Source: Cheilinus undulatus (Eukaryota; Chordata; Actinopteri; Labriformes; Labridae). From it: a stretch of DNA of 64,000 nt. Every line of letters begins with the position of its first letter. Within the stretch, counting starts at the first letter, position 1. Under the pieces are notes generated by a model. It ran no database searches. It saw only the letters and a list, made by a program, of their open reading frames with translations, and was not told the origin of the DNA. Of this stretch, positions 40,501 to 51,244 are shown piece by piece. Made by a program: the position numbers and the translations under genes. Where the stretch lies: assembly GCF_018320785.1 (NCBI RefSeq), contig NC_054878.1:31819523-31883522 (forward strand), in the 5' to 3' direction.

Positions 40501-43500
40501 CATCGACATCAAACCTGTGCTCCAAAAAGTGATGCTACCTATTCAGGAGTTTGTCAATGAACTGTATTCCTTTGACTTCAAACAGCTGATCGATGACATG
40601 AGTGACTATTTTGCGAGACTGGTTGAGAAAATCAAATCTTTTGATTATGACACATTCACAATGGAGCTGAAAGAGAAAGTGGCAGAAATGAGCAAGATCC
40701 CCTGTTTCGGAAAGCTCTCTGGAGAGTTCAAGGTTACCTCACCTCATTACACACTCACAACCTCTGCTGCCTTTGAGAACACCACAACTACATCAGTCAC
40801 ACCAGAGTTCAAACTTAACCTTAACTCTCAGGCTTCTTCTACCTTGAAAATCCTTGACTTCTCTTTGGACGCGGGAGCTCACATCGCTGCACCCAAGATG
40901 AGCCGCCTGTCCATCACTGAGAGCATCAAAGTTGGCCAGTCATGTCTTGCATTTGACCACAAGGGAACCATGACTCTGTATGGCCTGTCACTTCAAGCTT
41001 CTACTGAAACAACCGCAAAGGTTGATACCGAACTTTACATTGCTGAGCTTGTCAATAATGCATTCCTCGCCATGGAAAATGGAGTGTCTGCCAACATGGA
41101 AACAACATACACTCATGACATGAAACGCTTCGGTAAAACATCAATGAATCAGAAGGCTGTTTTTGTGATTGAGGCTGGCACTGCTACTCTGACTATTAAC
41201 AACTTGGGCGATGGACAATTCACAATTCTGGACTTTGCTGATGAGGCATCCCACAAGAGTGATATTGAGGTGGTCATGGATCTCCACACAGCCAAAGTGA
41301 CCTTCACTGGAGCAACAGGCAGCAGCAACTTCAAACTGAATCAGAATGTGATGGCAGATATTTGCATTTTCCGCCACATCATTTTTGATGCCAAGTTTGA
41401 GACAGAGACACCTGTCATGAAGGGTAGTGTTGCAGCAGTCAAGTTCCAAGCTAAAGTTGAAGACATGAAAGTTGATTTCACTGCCTCTCACAATGCGGAG
41501 CTTACCGGACAGGTTGAGGGAACCATCGCAAGTTCCATGCTTGCTTTGATCACACCTAGTGAGTTCATGTTTGACACCAAGAACAAGGGAAATGCCAAGG
41601 TTACCCTCCCATTCAAAGTGTCCGCAAAGATTGATCTCCAGAATGACATGTCTGCAACCCTGAACTCTGAAGTGCAGCAAGCTAGCTGGACCGGTCTGGC
41701 TCGCTTCAACCAGTACAAGTACTCCCATTACCTCAGCATGGATAATGGTGATAGCGAAATCAACATCTTCTCCCAGATTAATGGAGAAGCAAATCTTGAT
41801 GTACTGAGGGAGCCAATCACCATTCCTGAAATAAATATACCAATTTTTGGTATCAAGACACCAAGTGTGGAGGACTTCTCTCTTTGGGAGGACACTGGCC
41901 TGAGCAATCTCTTGATCACAACTCAGCAGACACTTGACATGAGCTCCAAATTGAAGTACATGAAGAACCCAGAGATGTACACCATTGCATACATTAACAT
42001 GGATCCAATCATCAACATCATCAATACCAATGTCGAGAACATGCTCATCAGTAAGGATAAGGCTGCTGACATCCTGGCTACATCTTATGACAGAGCAAGG
42101 TCAGAGTATGAAAAATACAGCATTGAGCTGCCCAAAACCATCACAGTCCCTGCCTACAGAGTTCCAGTAATGAATGTCGAGGTGTCTACTTTCACCATCC
42201 CCCTGCCCGACTTCAGTCTCATCACAATGCCTGCCTTCCATGTCCCATCTGCCCTTAGCAAGCTCACGGTTCCAAAAATCCCCCTGCTCGGTGTCCGAAG
42301 CATCAGTATCCCTGTGATGGGTGATCTGACTTATGAGTTTGCCTTGAAAACAGCTGTGATCACACTCAAAACTGACGCCAGCATTCTTAACCAGGACAGC
42401 TTCATTGTCAGACTCGATGCCTCCTCCCTCTCTGAATTTGAGTGCCTGAATGGAAAGATTGAGGGTAACACAAACATTAACACCGCTGCTGGACTTAGAA
42501 TGGCCTCTGTCCTGTCTGCAAAACATGAAATGCTGGAGGGAAGTCATGAGAGCAACATCATCTTGAGTTACGAGACTGTGGATACCTCCATCACTAACTC
42601 AGCAAAGGTTATTCTGCCTGCCCTGACCATGGAAATCAACCAGGAAATTGTTGGAAACTCAGATGAAGGCCTTGTTGTGTCCATGTCCACTCCATCTGCA
42701 GGACTCATTGCACTTCAGATGCAGACCAAGCGCCCTGCCCAAGTTAAAGCAAGACTCTATGGCCGCTACCCAGTAAGAAAACTTTGAATACTCAGTTGAT
42801 ACCCAATAACCTCTGAATGTGATTTCAATATTCATGGTGTTTGCTTTGTAGTAATACATCTTTTCTTTCATGTTCCCCACAGTCTGAGCCAACAACAGAC
42901 ATCGATATCTTGGGTCTGAAGATGTCTGTGATGAACTCTGAGAAGCTGAACCTCCAGACAACCTGGAATATGGAGATGCCATACGAGATGATGCTGCGAA
43001 TGAAGAAACAGGTGCCCGCAGTCATGGAAATGGTGTCTGATCCTGCTGTGAAGACCTATAACACAATCTACAGGCATGCTAGAAGCCTTGAGGGTTCTTA
43101 TGAGCAGGCTAAAGAGCAGGGCAAAGTGATGTTGAAGAATGCTGTTGACAATCTTGCAAATGTAGATCCTTCTAGTGTTATGACAACTGTCACAGATAAA
43201 GCCATTATGATGCTGAAGAGATACCAACAGAGAGTTAATATGGTTCTTGATGCTGTTGTTAAGTTCCTGAGGGAGACAAAATTCCAGTTCCCTGGGTATG
43301 AAGAGAGGCTGTCTGGGCTCGAGATCTACCAAAAACTTAGTGCCTTCGTTGCTGATGTAACTGAGGAGGCCGTTCAGAAGATTCCAGAGTACTTTTCCAC
43401 CATGTTTACTACAGCCCTTGATTATTTTAGATCAATTGAATTCACCATCCCTGGCTCTAACTACATTGTCAGCGGAAGGGAAGTTCTCGATGACCTGTCT

Positions 43501-44001
43501 GTGTTTTTGGGGAAAGTTCAGGACCAGGTGATTGTCACTGTTAGGAAACTGGGAAACATCCAGCTGGAAGATATTTTTACCAAATTCTCTGATTTCATGC
43601 GGTTTGCCACTGAACAAAGCGAGAAGTTTCTCCTAACCCTTAAATCTCAGAATGTAGAGAAGCTCTCCACCTTTGTGAGTGATGTTTACACTGATGCCAT
43701 CAACTCCCAAATTCTGGCTGATGTTGCCACACAGGTAGAGGAGGCCCGCAGAATTGTGATGGAATATGTTGAAGCTGTGAAAGCTAAACTCGAGGATATT
43801 ATGGCTAACATGTCTACTGAGCAGCTTCAGGCTGATATTCAGTCCTGGATTGACTTGATGGTAAAACGTATTAATGCTCTCCAGAACAACATCATTAGAG
43901 CTCTGAAGGAAAAAAGCAAAAAGGTTGAACCATTTGTCAGAGTCAGTGATAGACAGATAGATGTTGATATTCCTTTGCCATTTCTTGCCACAGTCAACTA
44001 A
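28567..44001 (+). CDS. apob: Apolipoprotein B, tandem copy B (complete)
   Basis: Complete secreted apoB, the structural scaffold of hepatic and intestinal lipoproteins. The 26 coding exons are 28567-28621, 28967-29011, 30055-30167, 30263-30408, 30527-30674, 31077-31229, 31492-31616, 32509-32594, 32731-33172, 33256-33370, 33487-33633, 33718-33929, 34049-34244, 34382-34552, 34649-34852, 34966-35133, 35367-35572, 35680-35850, 36256-36386, 36493-36694, 36827-36999, 37120-37295, 37383-37507, 37613-37986, 38100-42772 and 42883-44001 (TAA). They sum to 9,876 nt, an exact multiple of three, giving 3,291 residues versus 4,563 in human APOB. Residues 1-18 are a signal peptide (cleavage after ALA). Residues of about 40-600 are the cysteine-rich vitellogenin_N lipid-transfer domain that binds MTTP; beta-sheet and helical lipid-binding regions follow. 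The ATG is chosen for its signal peptide and fit to the promoter. Compared with copy A it has internal deletions (see findings). Confidence 0.96.
29529..29645. repeat. Inverted repeat (hairpin) in intron 2 of apoB copy B
   Basis: The left arm GACCTACTTAAAAG-AA-GTGCTTCAA (29529-29553) pairs with the right arm TTGAAGCACTTTTAAGTAGGTC (29624-29645), with a 2-nt bulge and a loop of about 70 nt. It could be a small palindromic MITE or an RNA hairpin. Confidence 0.6.
32065..32079 (-). promoter_or_regulatory. CTCF-like motif in intron 7 of apoB copy B
   Basis: On the - strand the sequence is CCACCGGGGGGCGCC, which differs at one position from the vertebrate CTCF core (CCASYAGRKGGCRSY). It is a GC-rich island in an AT-rich intron. 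It may be an insulator site or part of a dispersed repeat that carries this core. Confidence 0.4.
38100..42772 (+). other. apob: Giant exon of apoB copy B, fused to a former downstream exon
   Basis: This 4,673-nt exon codes for residues of about 1362-2919. Its last 35 or so codons (from about 42668) align with copy A's separate exon 10130-10316 (for example [13 protein letters not shown] here against SIPSTGFLGLQLHG), including the shared end RLYGRY followed by an intron in the same phase. Copy A's 112-nt exon and both introns around it have no counterpart. The helix region between 39985 and 40701 is about 240 residues long, against about 650 in copy A. The segment 41951-42330, lost from copy A, is kept here. 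Confidence 0.85.
42473..42499 (+). other. apob: Position equivalent to human LDL-receptor binding site B, copy B
   Basis: Aligned by the flanking EG-T and EGSH residues, the nine residues here (residues 2820-2828) read NINTAAGLR. Only one basic residue remains where human apoB has five, so a site-B-type heparin/LDLR contact is not expected. Confidence 0.6.
42883..44001 (+). other. apob: Terminal exon of apoB copy B (C-terminal helical domain)
   Basis: This exon codes for 372 residues ending in TAA. It is a long-helix domain with the [11 protein letters not shown] motif near 43270 and ends in a short beta-like tail rich in Asp, Ile and Pro. It is about 45 residues longer than the partner exon in copy A. 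Confidence 0.85.
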
Positions 44002-44184
44002 GCGACAATGGCTAACTATTCCATCATAAAAACAAAACTATAGGTTAACAATGTCCTGTAACTGTACTGTGTGTGTCTCTCCACTCTGTTTTTCATAATT
44101 TTAACTATTTTAGTTGTCTCCCAGTTTTCTGACCCTACTGTGACTCTTTGTGTCTTGTACTATTTAAAAGAATATGTGACCTTC

Positions 44185-44190
44185 AATAAA
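44185..44190 (+). terminator. apob: Poly(A) signal of apoB copy B
   Basis: A canonical AATAAA lies 184 nt after the stop, giving a short 3' UTR of about 200 nt. Confidence 0.8.
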
Positions 44191-46438
44191 GACCATTTGT
44201 ACTGCATATAACTCTGTGCATCTCTTGTTTAGCAGTGGGTTTATAGTCTGATCTTCTGATGTGCTTACTGAAAAGTATGTTTTGTACAAAATATTTATTC
44301 AACATGGTATAGCAGTGGCATAAGAACATACGGTCAAAAATTCATAGTTACCAAGGTTCCAATCATTAACCTAAAATAAATAAATAACCAAAAAATAAAA
44401 TGAAAAAAAAAAACAAACAAACACTAAAAACTATTTTTGACTGAAAGTAAAGTAAAAAACAGGCTTTACAAAAACATGAGTCAAACTAAAACTGCACTGT
44501 GTTAATAAAAAATAAAATAATAGACAAAATATCCTTACCTTTAGTCTCTGTCACAAGTATATTAACTAACACATCCTTTATAATTTGTCTTAGGCACAGT
44601 GATTTACATTTGGGGTGTGCTTGTTCATTGCAGAGGGTCAAAATTTGTTCTTTTTTTAATATTCTTTAACTTTTAAGAACTGTGACACTAACTTATGGAC
44701 TTTACAGGAGTGGTATTAAAATATTGTTCACACATGAGTGAACAGCCTCCGTTGGCATATTCTTCAACATATCTCCAATTCTGTTAATTTCATCAACTAA
44801 AAATATGTTTAAAAATGTTTGTCTACTAGGCTTTTTCCATCAGGAAGATGTGGCTAAGGCAAGCTTAAATTGATCTTTGAAGCAAAAAACTCTGATGAAT
44901 AGTAAGTTTAGTCAGGAGCAGAGCTGGAGGTGTAAAATAGCCAGGGCATAGCCCAGACCTAGGATCTAGGGACCTGCTCCCCTGGAATTCAATTATTCTT
45001 AAGCCATTCTAATTACAAAGATTTAAATTAACAGATGAATTATCATGTAAAAATGTGTTCAATCAACTCTATTTTGGATGTTTAAGCTAACACAATCTTC
45101 AACTGTTCTAATGACAAAAATAGGGCAAATCTTTTTCATTGAGTATAAACTAAAGTAAAAGAGACTGAAGTTGAAAACAAAGTAAAAAAAATAAAAATAA
45201 ATAAAAACAGGAGCTAGTGAAAAATGCCAAACTATTACATCCCTAATAGTTACACATTCAAACAGCCTCTCTCAATAGGGGGTGCCCTCTGGCATCATAA
45301 GGGGGGCCTTGAAAATGGTTTATATGTAAGAAAGAATTACCATGAATATTAAGATTACTGGCCACCCTGTGTACATAATTAAAGTTGTCTCAGGTGCTCC
45401 TGAAATAACATTACTGTGAGGCATGCATTTTTTATTTTTCACTGCGGCAGGTGAAGTATTCTCATGGAGTGAGAAACGCATCAAAGAAACCCATTTTGTA
45501 CAAAGCATTTAAATTGTTTCACAAGAGTGCCGTAGAAATCTATCTTATTGATTCTATCACTACGTAAACCCACATCAGACATAGAGATGAAAGATGTTCT
45601 CTTTAGAAATATATATATATTTTTTTGTTTATGGTGACTTGGGATTTTTTGAATTTAAAGGGCGCCTTGACTGAGAAAAGGTTGAGAAATGCTGCATTAA
45701 TACACTGCCAATTGAAACCAGATAGATTATGGTATACTTTAAAAAGGGTTTATACAACCCTGTCATATGCCTGTGAGTCATTTTTATTCTCAGGTCTAAA
45801 TTTAGCAGGCATACAAATAGCTACTGTGACACTCAGGCTCTTTCATCATAAAACAAAGAGAACAAGTTTAGAAACAAAACCAGTCTGGCATTTATTAACA
45901 ACACTAAGTCCTTGAGTGAACACACCCTCTGGAATACACAAATGAATCCACACAATGGCAGGAAATGTCAATGTGTAGAAGAAGAGTCCTTATGTGTAAG
46001 TAGCAGTAAAGCACATTGGGAAAAGTACTCTGTTATAAATCCTAGCCCATAAGGTGGGATAAAGGAGAAAGCTTTAATGGGCCCAGCCAAATATGGGGCC
46101 CATGAAGGTCAGGAAAACCATAGTCCTTTATAAAGTTAAGCTGTTATAACCATACTTTATATTCAACCTGAATAATAACCACTTCTAGCAAAGCAACAAG
46201 CAATGAATTGTATTCATTCATGCTTTAGTACAAAACGCATTTTCTTAAAACAGAATTGCCTTTTATTTGTAATGTTATCAATCTAGATGGGCACACCGAA
46301 CAAAACCTCTGGAAAGTAATGTTTGACATCATAGCTAAGTCATGATGTGCACGAATGTCAGGAACCCAGAGAATAAAGCAGAAGGAACTAAAATAACTAA
46401 AAGGGAAAATCTGTTAAATAATTGCAGAATAAATACAA
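44191..46438. other. Intergenic spacer, no gene seen
   Basis: AT-rich sequence with A-rich tracts (44400-44425), a short AT run near 45609-45620 and words repeated between 44430-44530 and 44760-45250 that suggest old transposon debris. No supportable gene. Confidence 0.5.
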
Positions 46439-46880
46439 AAATTGGCAAAAATGCAACTCAAGTGGCAAAATTTGCTTAAAGTGGCAAAAATGGGTACTTA
46501 AAATGTTGCAAAGCAGACAAAAAGTGGCAAAATGGGTTAGAAGTGGCAAAATTTGGCAGAAATAAGTGGTGAGAGTCGCAGAACTTATCAAGAAAAAGTG
46601 GCAAAAAAAAGATTTAAAGAGGCTAGAAAGAGGGATAAGCAGAAAATATTGGTTAAGAAAGGAAAAAAGTAGCAAAAATGGGTAGCAAAAAGGTGAAAAG
46701 GGATTAAAAATTGGCAGAAATGGGTTAATAGTGGCAAAGTGGGTGATAAAATGGTGAAAGGAGGTTAAATGTGAAATTGGTTAAACAGAAATTGCTTTAA
46801 AGTGGCAAACATGAGTTTAATATAGAAACAGGTAGAAAGGCAAAATAGGCAGAAACTGTGATGAAAAGGAGTTAAAAAGT
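46439..46880. repeat. Degenerate minisatellite (AGTGGCAAAAATGGGTT-type)
   Basis: The words AGTGGCAAAA, AATGGGTTA and TTGGCAGAAA recur about every 18-25 bp through this segment, with heavy divergence. The - strand open frame of 92 codons across it is an artefact of the repeat. Confidence 0.75.
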
Positions 46881-48326
46881 GGCACAGCTGGCACATATGT
46901 TACTGATCCAACACACATGCATTGAAACTATCTGTAAATCACAGTTGGGGAGGGTCCATTCACTTGGTTTTCCAGGGGCCCATCCAAATCTGTGGGCAGG
47001 CCTGAGTGAAAGTGTCAGATGTTGGAAGTTGCCCATGTGCCTGTTACATAACTGAGCACACATCCAGAAACTGAACACAGTTGAAACCCCATGTTAATTT
47101 TAAAATAAGAGACACACAAATGATCAAATGTTGAATCTGAGATGTTTTGTTGTGCCCATTGTGAATGTGATGTCAACAGCTATGTTGGAACATTTTACAA
47201 CAAGAGACTGGGGTTTACATGTTTTGGAAATCATTGCAAACAGCTTTTGTTTATATTTTACACTACGTCCCGGCTCTATTGAATTTGGGGTTTTAATGTT
47301 ATTCTGTAATGTGGTGGAACAGATACTTTTCAGGCTATTTACTCACTTTCCATCTTATAGGATTACAGTTGTTTTATGTACAAAATAAAAATAAGCAGAG
47401 TAACTACCAACTCTCCCTGTTACATTGATACAGTCAAGTTTTTAGTATTAAACAGAAAGAACTAGTTCTCCAAAACTGTGCCTATAAATGTACTTCCTTT
47501 CAGTCACTAAGCATGAGGTCTATGCTGTAATTATGAACGTATCCTCCTTAAACAGCAAAATATAATGTTCAGTCTTTTACTTTGTGAAAAAATGAGGCAA
47601 AAGAAAGCAAAAGTAGATTTGGCAACACATCATTTCTTTATTGATTTTCCCAAAACAGTACCGCCTTTTCCCTTACATTCTGCATCACTTTTCCTCACAA
47701 ATATTCCCATTGTTTCCATTCTACCCTTCAAACTTCTGATTACGTCCCTTAATTAATGTGACCATCATCTGAAAAACCCATAACAGAAAAAATACATTTG
47801 GCACATTGTCTGTTGTTTATCTTCTCTCAGAGTTTAAATTTCCAGTTTAATGGAAACTCTGCTGCGCTGTCGGGAAATAAAAACATATAACTTTAGAAAT
47901 CAGAGGCACATGAGGGGGGCCAGTGTGGGAAAATTAACCAGTCCAGCACAATGCATTCCTGTGCTGTAAGTCAGCAAAAAGCTCAGCAACAGCAGTCAGG
48001 GAGGAATGTGACTTTTTACGCTGTTGTAACTCTAGCTGAATTTAGAAAAGATATTCTTTAAACTCTGATTCAGCTTTACATTAGTGATGTAGTACTGGAG
48101 AAAAGTAAATATACAAGTTAATTTGACTTTCTAGATTTTTTTTTCCAATTATCATTAACTAACAGAATAACCAGGATCCACTTTGGTTTCCCCCTGGATT
48201 CCCAGTGTAGTAACAGTCTCTGTAATCGATGTTCATAGCTGTCATTAAAGCTATCATTCCCACCGCTGAGTACCGGGTCGTTAAAACAACAACTTTAGTG
48301 GAGAAACAGATCGAACATGAGCAGAA
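46881..48326. other. Spacer downstream of rhob, no gene seen
   Basis: No supportable gene. A further TTTATT (AATAAA on the - strand) at 47637-47642 could serve a longer rhob 3' UTR. Confidence 0.45.
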
Positions 48327-48332
48327 TTTATT
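48327..48332 (-). terminator. rhob: Candidate poly(A) signal of rhob
   Basis: AATAAA on the - strand, about 1.45 kb beyond the stop codon. This gives a 3' UTR similar in length to the roughly 1.4 kb I recall for mammalian RHOB. Other AATAAA sites exist further on, so the end is uncertain. Confidence 0.4.
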
Positions 48333-49780
48333 TCACAAGTATGAAAAATATGCTGAAATACATTGATTGCTGTAGTGCACTTCAAAGCTTCAACGTTTTT
48401 GACAAAATTTGAGGTACATTCACAGTCATAATGGAAGACATCAGGTGTAGTATTTGTCTCAAACAAATCACAATTCGATTAAACATGTTGCAGTGTCAGA
48501 AAAAAATATCTTACATTTAGTGTCGCCTACCATTTCAGTCAAACCCTTTTAAGATTGTAATAAAAATGGGCTTATAAACACAACATTGACATTTTACTTG
48601 CCATCAGATGGCTTTATCCCATACAAGTGTGTGCAACTGGCTCACAGAGCACTGACAAAGCCCCACTCTTCCTTTTCATAACACTTTCTTAGAAAATGTG
48701 TTTCACTGAGCGAACACTCACATGCTCGGGCCCTCACACATGCTCAGTCTCCTCACTAGAATATGAACCACATTACTGAAATTAAAAAGAAAAGGTCTAA
48801 ATTTGAATGATTATGAAGAATATCGTGTGTTTGAAATGTGTGTGTTGTAACTGTAGTAAAATGATAGCTAAAAATCCCTGGCTGCACTATTTACATGCTT
48901 CTTTTTAGTCAATTATTTTGCCATAAATTTAAAGGCCAGAAGCAGCTTTCTTCTCCCACTGCAGCCAGTGATAAGCATAAAAGCATGCTTACAAACTTAG
49001 ATATTTCTGTTTCTGCACTATACTGGAGCAAAACAACTTGAAAACTTGTAAACTGCACCAAAAAATATGGTAAAAGCCCTTTAGGAGACTGGCAGACTGT
49101 TAAGTCTCTTGGATTACCATCTTGTTGCATTCAAACAGATACACAATAACTGTGAGGTCAAAACATGTTTCTGTGATGTGATTCAAATCAACAAAATCGT
49201 GAACTTAAGCTCATTTTTTTCTCATAATACTTTGTGTGAATAACTAGTGCTCAGGTGCTGTGCAATTTCCCAAACGTACTCATTTAACAATACAAAGTGG
49301 ACATAAATAACGAGTGCAATGTGTTTTACTGCTTTGCTTATCACAAAAGTATAACCTTGGCAGTGAGGCAGTGGCCTCTGCAAACACTTGAAACACAAAA
49401 AAGTGAGTATTTGAAATCTTGGCTTGAAAGCAGTCCTTTACAAAGGCCATGTCCACATCAGAAGTGGGTAAATAAGGCTTCCACTGAAATGTAGCCTTTG
49501 TCCTTTTTTACCCCTCCACCTGTCAGACTGGCACCATGTGACCCACAAAGAACATGCTGTAACCAGTGCATTTCACACAAACACACGCACCCAGACATCG
49601 AATGATGATCCAGTGTGTTCAAACAGCTTGTATTTAGTCATTGGTTTTGGTTCAGCCTGGGTCGTCTGATTGTAAGGGAGTCTCCAAACCATGGTTACTG
49701 CCCATACATGTTCAGACACAGCTCCCCAGCAGGAGAAACGTCTCGCCTGCGCGTCAAGCGCGTTTCCCGAAAGCGTCGAT
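48333..49780 (-). other. rhob: Probable rhob 3' UTR with AU-rich elements
   Basis: On the - strand this stretch has several ATTTA words (for example opposite TAAAT at about 48918, 49304 and 49468) and no open frame of interest. RHOB is an immediate-early gene with an unstable mRNA, so AU-rich 3' UTR sequence is expected. The extent is inferred from the poly(A) candidate. Confidence 0.4.
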
Positions 49781-50371
49781 TCACATCAAAACACAGCATT
49801 TGAGGCAGCCTTGGGAAGGTGTGGTTCTTTTTTGCAAGGCTGCCCGTGTAGCAGTCTCGAATACCTCCCAGATCCCCTCCTTGGTTTTGGCAGAGCACTC
49901 CAAATAGTCATATGCGCCAATGCGCATGGCCATGGCCCGGCCATCCTCTGCCTTCACTGGCTCCAGCTTCAATCGGGACAGCTCGTTCTTTACGTTCTCG
50001 TCGTTGCGCAGATCTTTCTTGTTAGCCACCAGAATAATTGGCACATTTGGACAGAAATGTTTAACTTCAGGAACCCACTTTTCGGGGATGTTTTCCAGCG
50101 AGTCCGGGCTGTCCACGGAGAAACACATCAGAATGACATCAGTGTCCGGGTAGGAAAGAGGGCGCAGCCTGTCGTAGTCCTCCTGTCCAGCTGTGTCCCA
50201 CAATGCCAGCTGGACTTGCTTATTGTCTACTTCAATGTCCGCCACATATGTCTCAAACACTGTGGGAACATACACCTCGGGGAACTCGTCTTTGCTGAAC
50301 ACGATCAGTAGACATGTCTTCCCACATGCGCCGTCCCCCACCACGACAAGTTTTTTGCGTATGTCTGCCAT
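49781..50371 (-). CDS. rhob: Rho GTPase RhoB, intronless
   Basis: This is a Rho-family small GTPase of 196 residues, the same length as human RHOB. RhoB cycles between GDP and GTP on endosomes and plasma membrane and controls actin dynamics and vesicle traffic. Visible motifs are the P loop GDGACGKT (12-19), Thr37 in switch I, DTAGQ (59-63), the Rho insert helix (about 124-136), NKKD (117-120) and CSAK (159-162). The single-exon structure, the RHOB-like Cys189/Cys192/Cys193 pattern at the tail and the position next to pum2 all point to rhob rather than rhoa or rhoc. Two oddities: residue 41 is Thr (Asn in human RhoA/B/C) and the CAAX box is CVLM (CKVL in human RHOB). Cys189 and Cys192, palmitoylated in mammalian RhoB, are kept. 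Confidence 0.95.
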   Translation of the reverse strand: MADIRKKLVVVGDGACGKTCLLIVFSKDEFPEVYVPTVFETYVADIEVDNKQVQLALWDTAGQEDYDRLRPLSYPDTDVILMCFSVDSPDSLENIPEKWVPEVKHFCPNVPIILVANKKDLRNDENVKNELSRLKLEPVKAEDGRAMAMRIGAYDYLECSAKTKEGIWEVFETATRAALQKRTTPSQGCLKCCVLM

Positions 50372-50539
50372 TCCTGCCCTTATCCTAGCTCTCGCTCAAA
50401 TATGGCATCAAAAAGCAAACTGTTCCCCCTAAGACTCACTCAAACTGCTTTAATAGGCGGAAAAAACACGATGAAGTAGTCCCGTAAGTCGACCTCTTTC
50501 TCCGACTCCAAACCCTTTACTGGTTACCACTGCGATCTC

Positions 50540-50630
50540 TTTATAAAGCAAAGGGTGGTTTCCTAAATATAGCAATCCAATCGGAAATAGGGAGGTGAGA
50601 TCACAGTCTGTAAAGGAAGAGGTGATTGGA
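50540..50630 (-). promoter_or_regulatory. rhob: rhob promoter: TATA box, MEF2-like and CCAAT motifs
   Basis: A palindromic TTTATAAA (50540-50547) lies about 170 nt upstream of the rhob ATG. CTAAATATAG (50563-50572) fits the MEF2 consensus CTA(A/T)4TAG. A CCAAT box on the - strand is at about 50623-50627. A TATA-plus-CCAAT promoter suits an inducible immediate-early gene such as RHOB; start site predicted near 50510. Confidence 0.5.
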
Positions 50631-51180
50631 TCTCGTGGGTTTTTCTTATGTAGAGGAGGGTCATGGACCACGAGGACCCACCCGACCCAGGATCAGCCAA
50701 AATCAGCCCAAATGTAACTGCAACATGATGTATTTCGGGTCTTTTAGGCCCATACTCGCGTAACGCGATTCGAGTTATGGAGCATCCGGTCATTTAGACA
50801 GGCCCACCCTAAACATTAAGACATAAACTATTATACTGTGTCATTATTGTCCAGAAATTTAATTACCCTTAATTCAATTAGCGTTCATTCAAAATAAGAC
50901 ACATTTCTGAGGTTTAGTGGCATCTAAAGGAAAGCGCTTTAGAAGGCTCAGCTTCATGGACTTTTGCTTTTTAAAATGTTAGGCTAATTAGCACATCACA
51001 TTTACCTGAATTTACCAGATTTAGTACCTTCACATGTTGTTCAGGGTGAAATTTACATTGACATTGTTATACGCATGTCTACGTAGTTCACACTATTTAC
51101 AGGGAGGGGGCACTATCGTAAGCAAACTCTTAGCATTGACTATCAAGCCCTGCTAAATCACCGCTCTCTCCAAGGAAACA
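50631..51180. other. Head-to-head intergenic region between rhob and pum2
   Basis: About 0.7 kb separates the predicted rhob start from the predicted pum2 first exon. It is a candidate shared regulatory region. No open frame of interest. Confidence 0.4.
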
Positions 51181-51244
51181 AAACAATATAGAATTGGGTT
51201 GACGGCGTGCAACAAGCATAGACCCTCTCTCGACACGACAGCGC
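51181..51244 (+). other. pum2: Putative non-coding first exon of pum2
   Basis: The sequence ending CGACAGCGC|GTGAGT has a strong donor at 51245-51250 in a locally CpG-rich stretch, and the next acceptor that fits is at 53790-53791. No TATA box is seen. The 5' boundary is a guess. Confidence 0.4.

Noticed and set aside
38075-42787. Treating the 1,570-codon open frame as a single-exon gene
   Set aside because: Its first codons before 38100 are intronic and its last codons after 42772 read past a splice donor; it is an internal exon of apoB.
46397-46675. Leu/Phe-rich open frame of 92 codons resembling a membrane protein
   Set aside because: It is produced by the degenerate GGCAAAA minisatellite read on the - strand.
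49691-50311. Open frame of 206 codons on the + strand
   Set aside because: It is the antisense shadow of the rhob coding exon.
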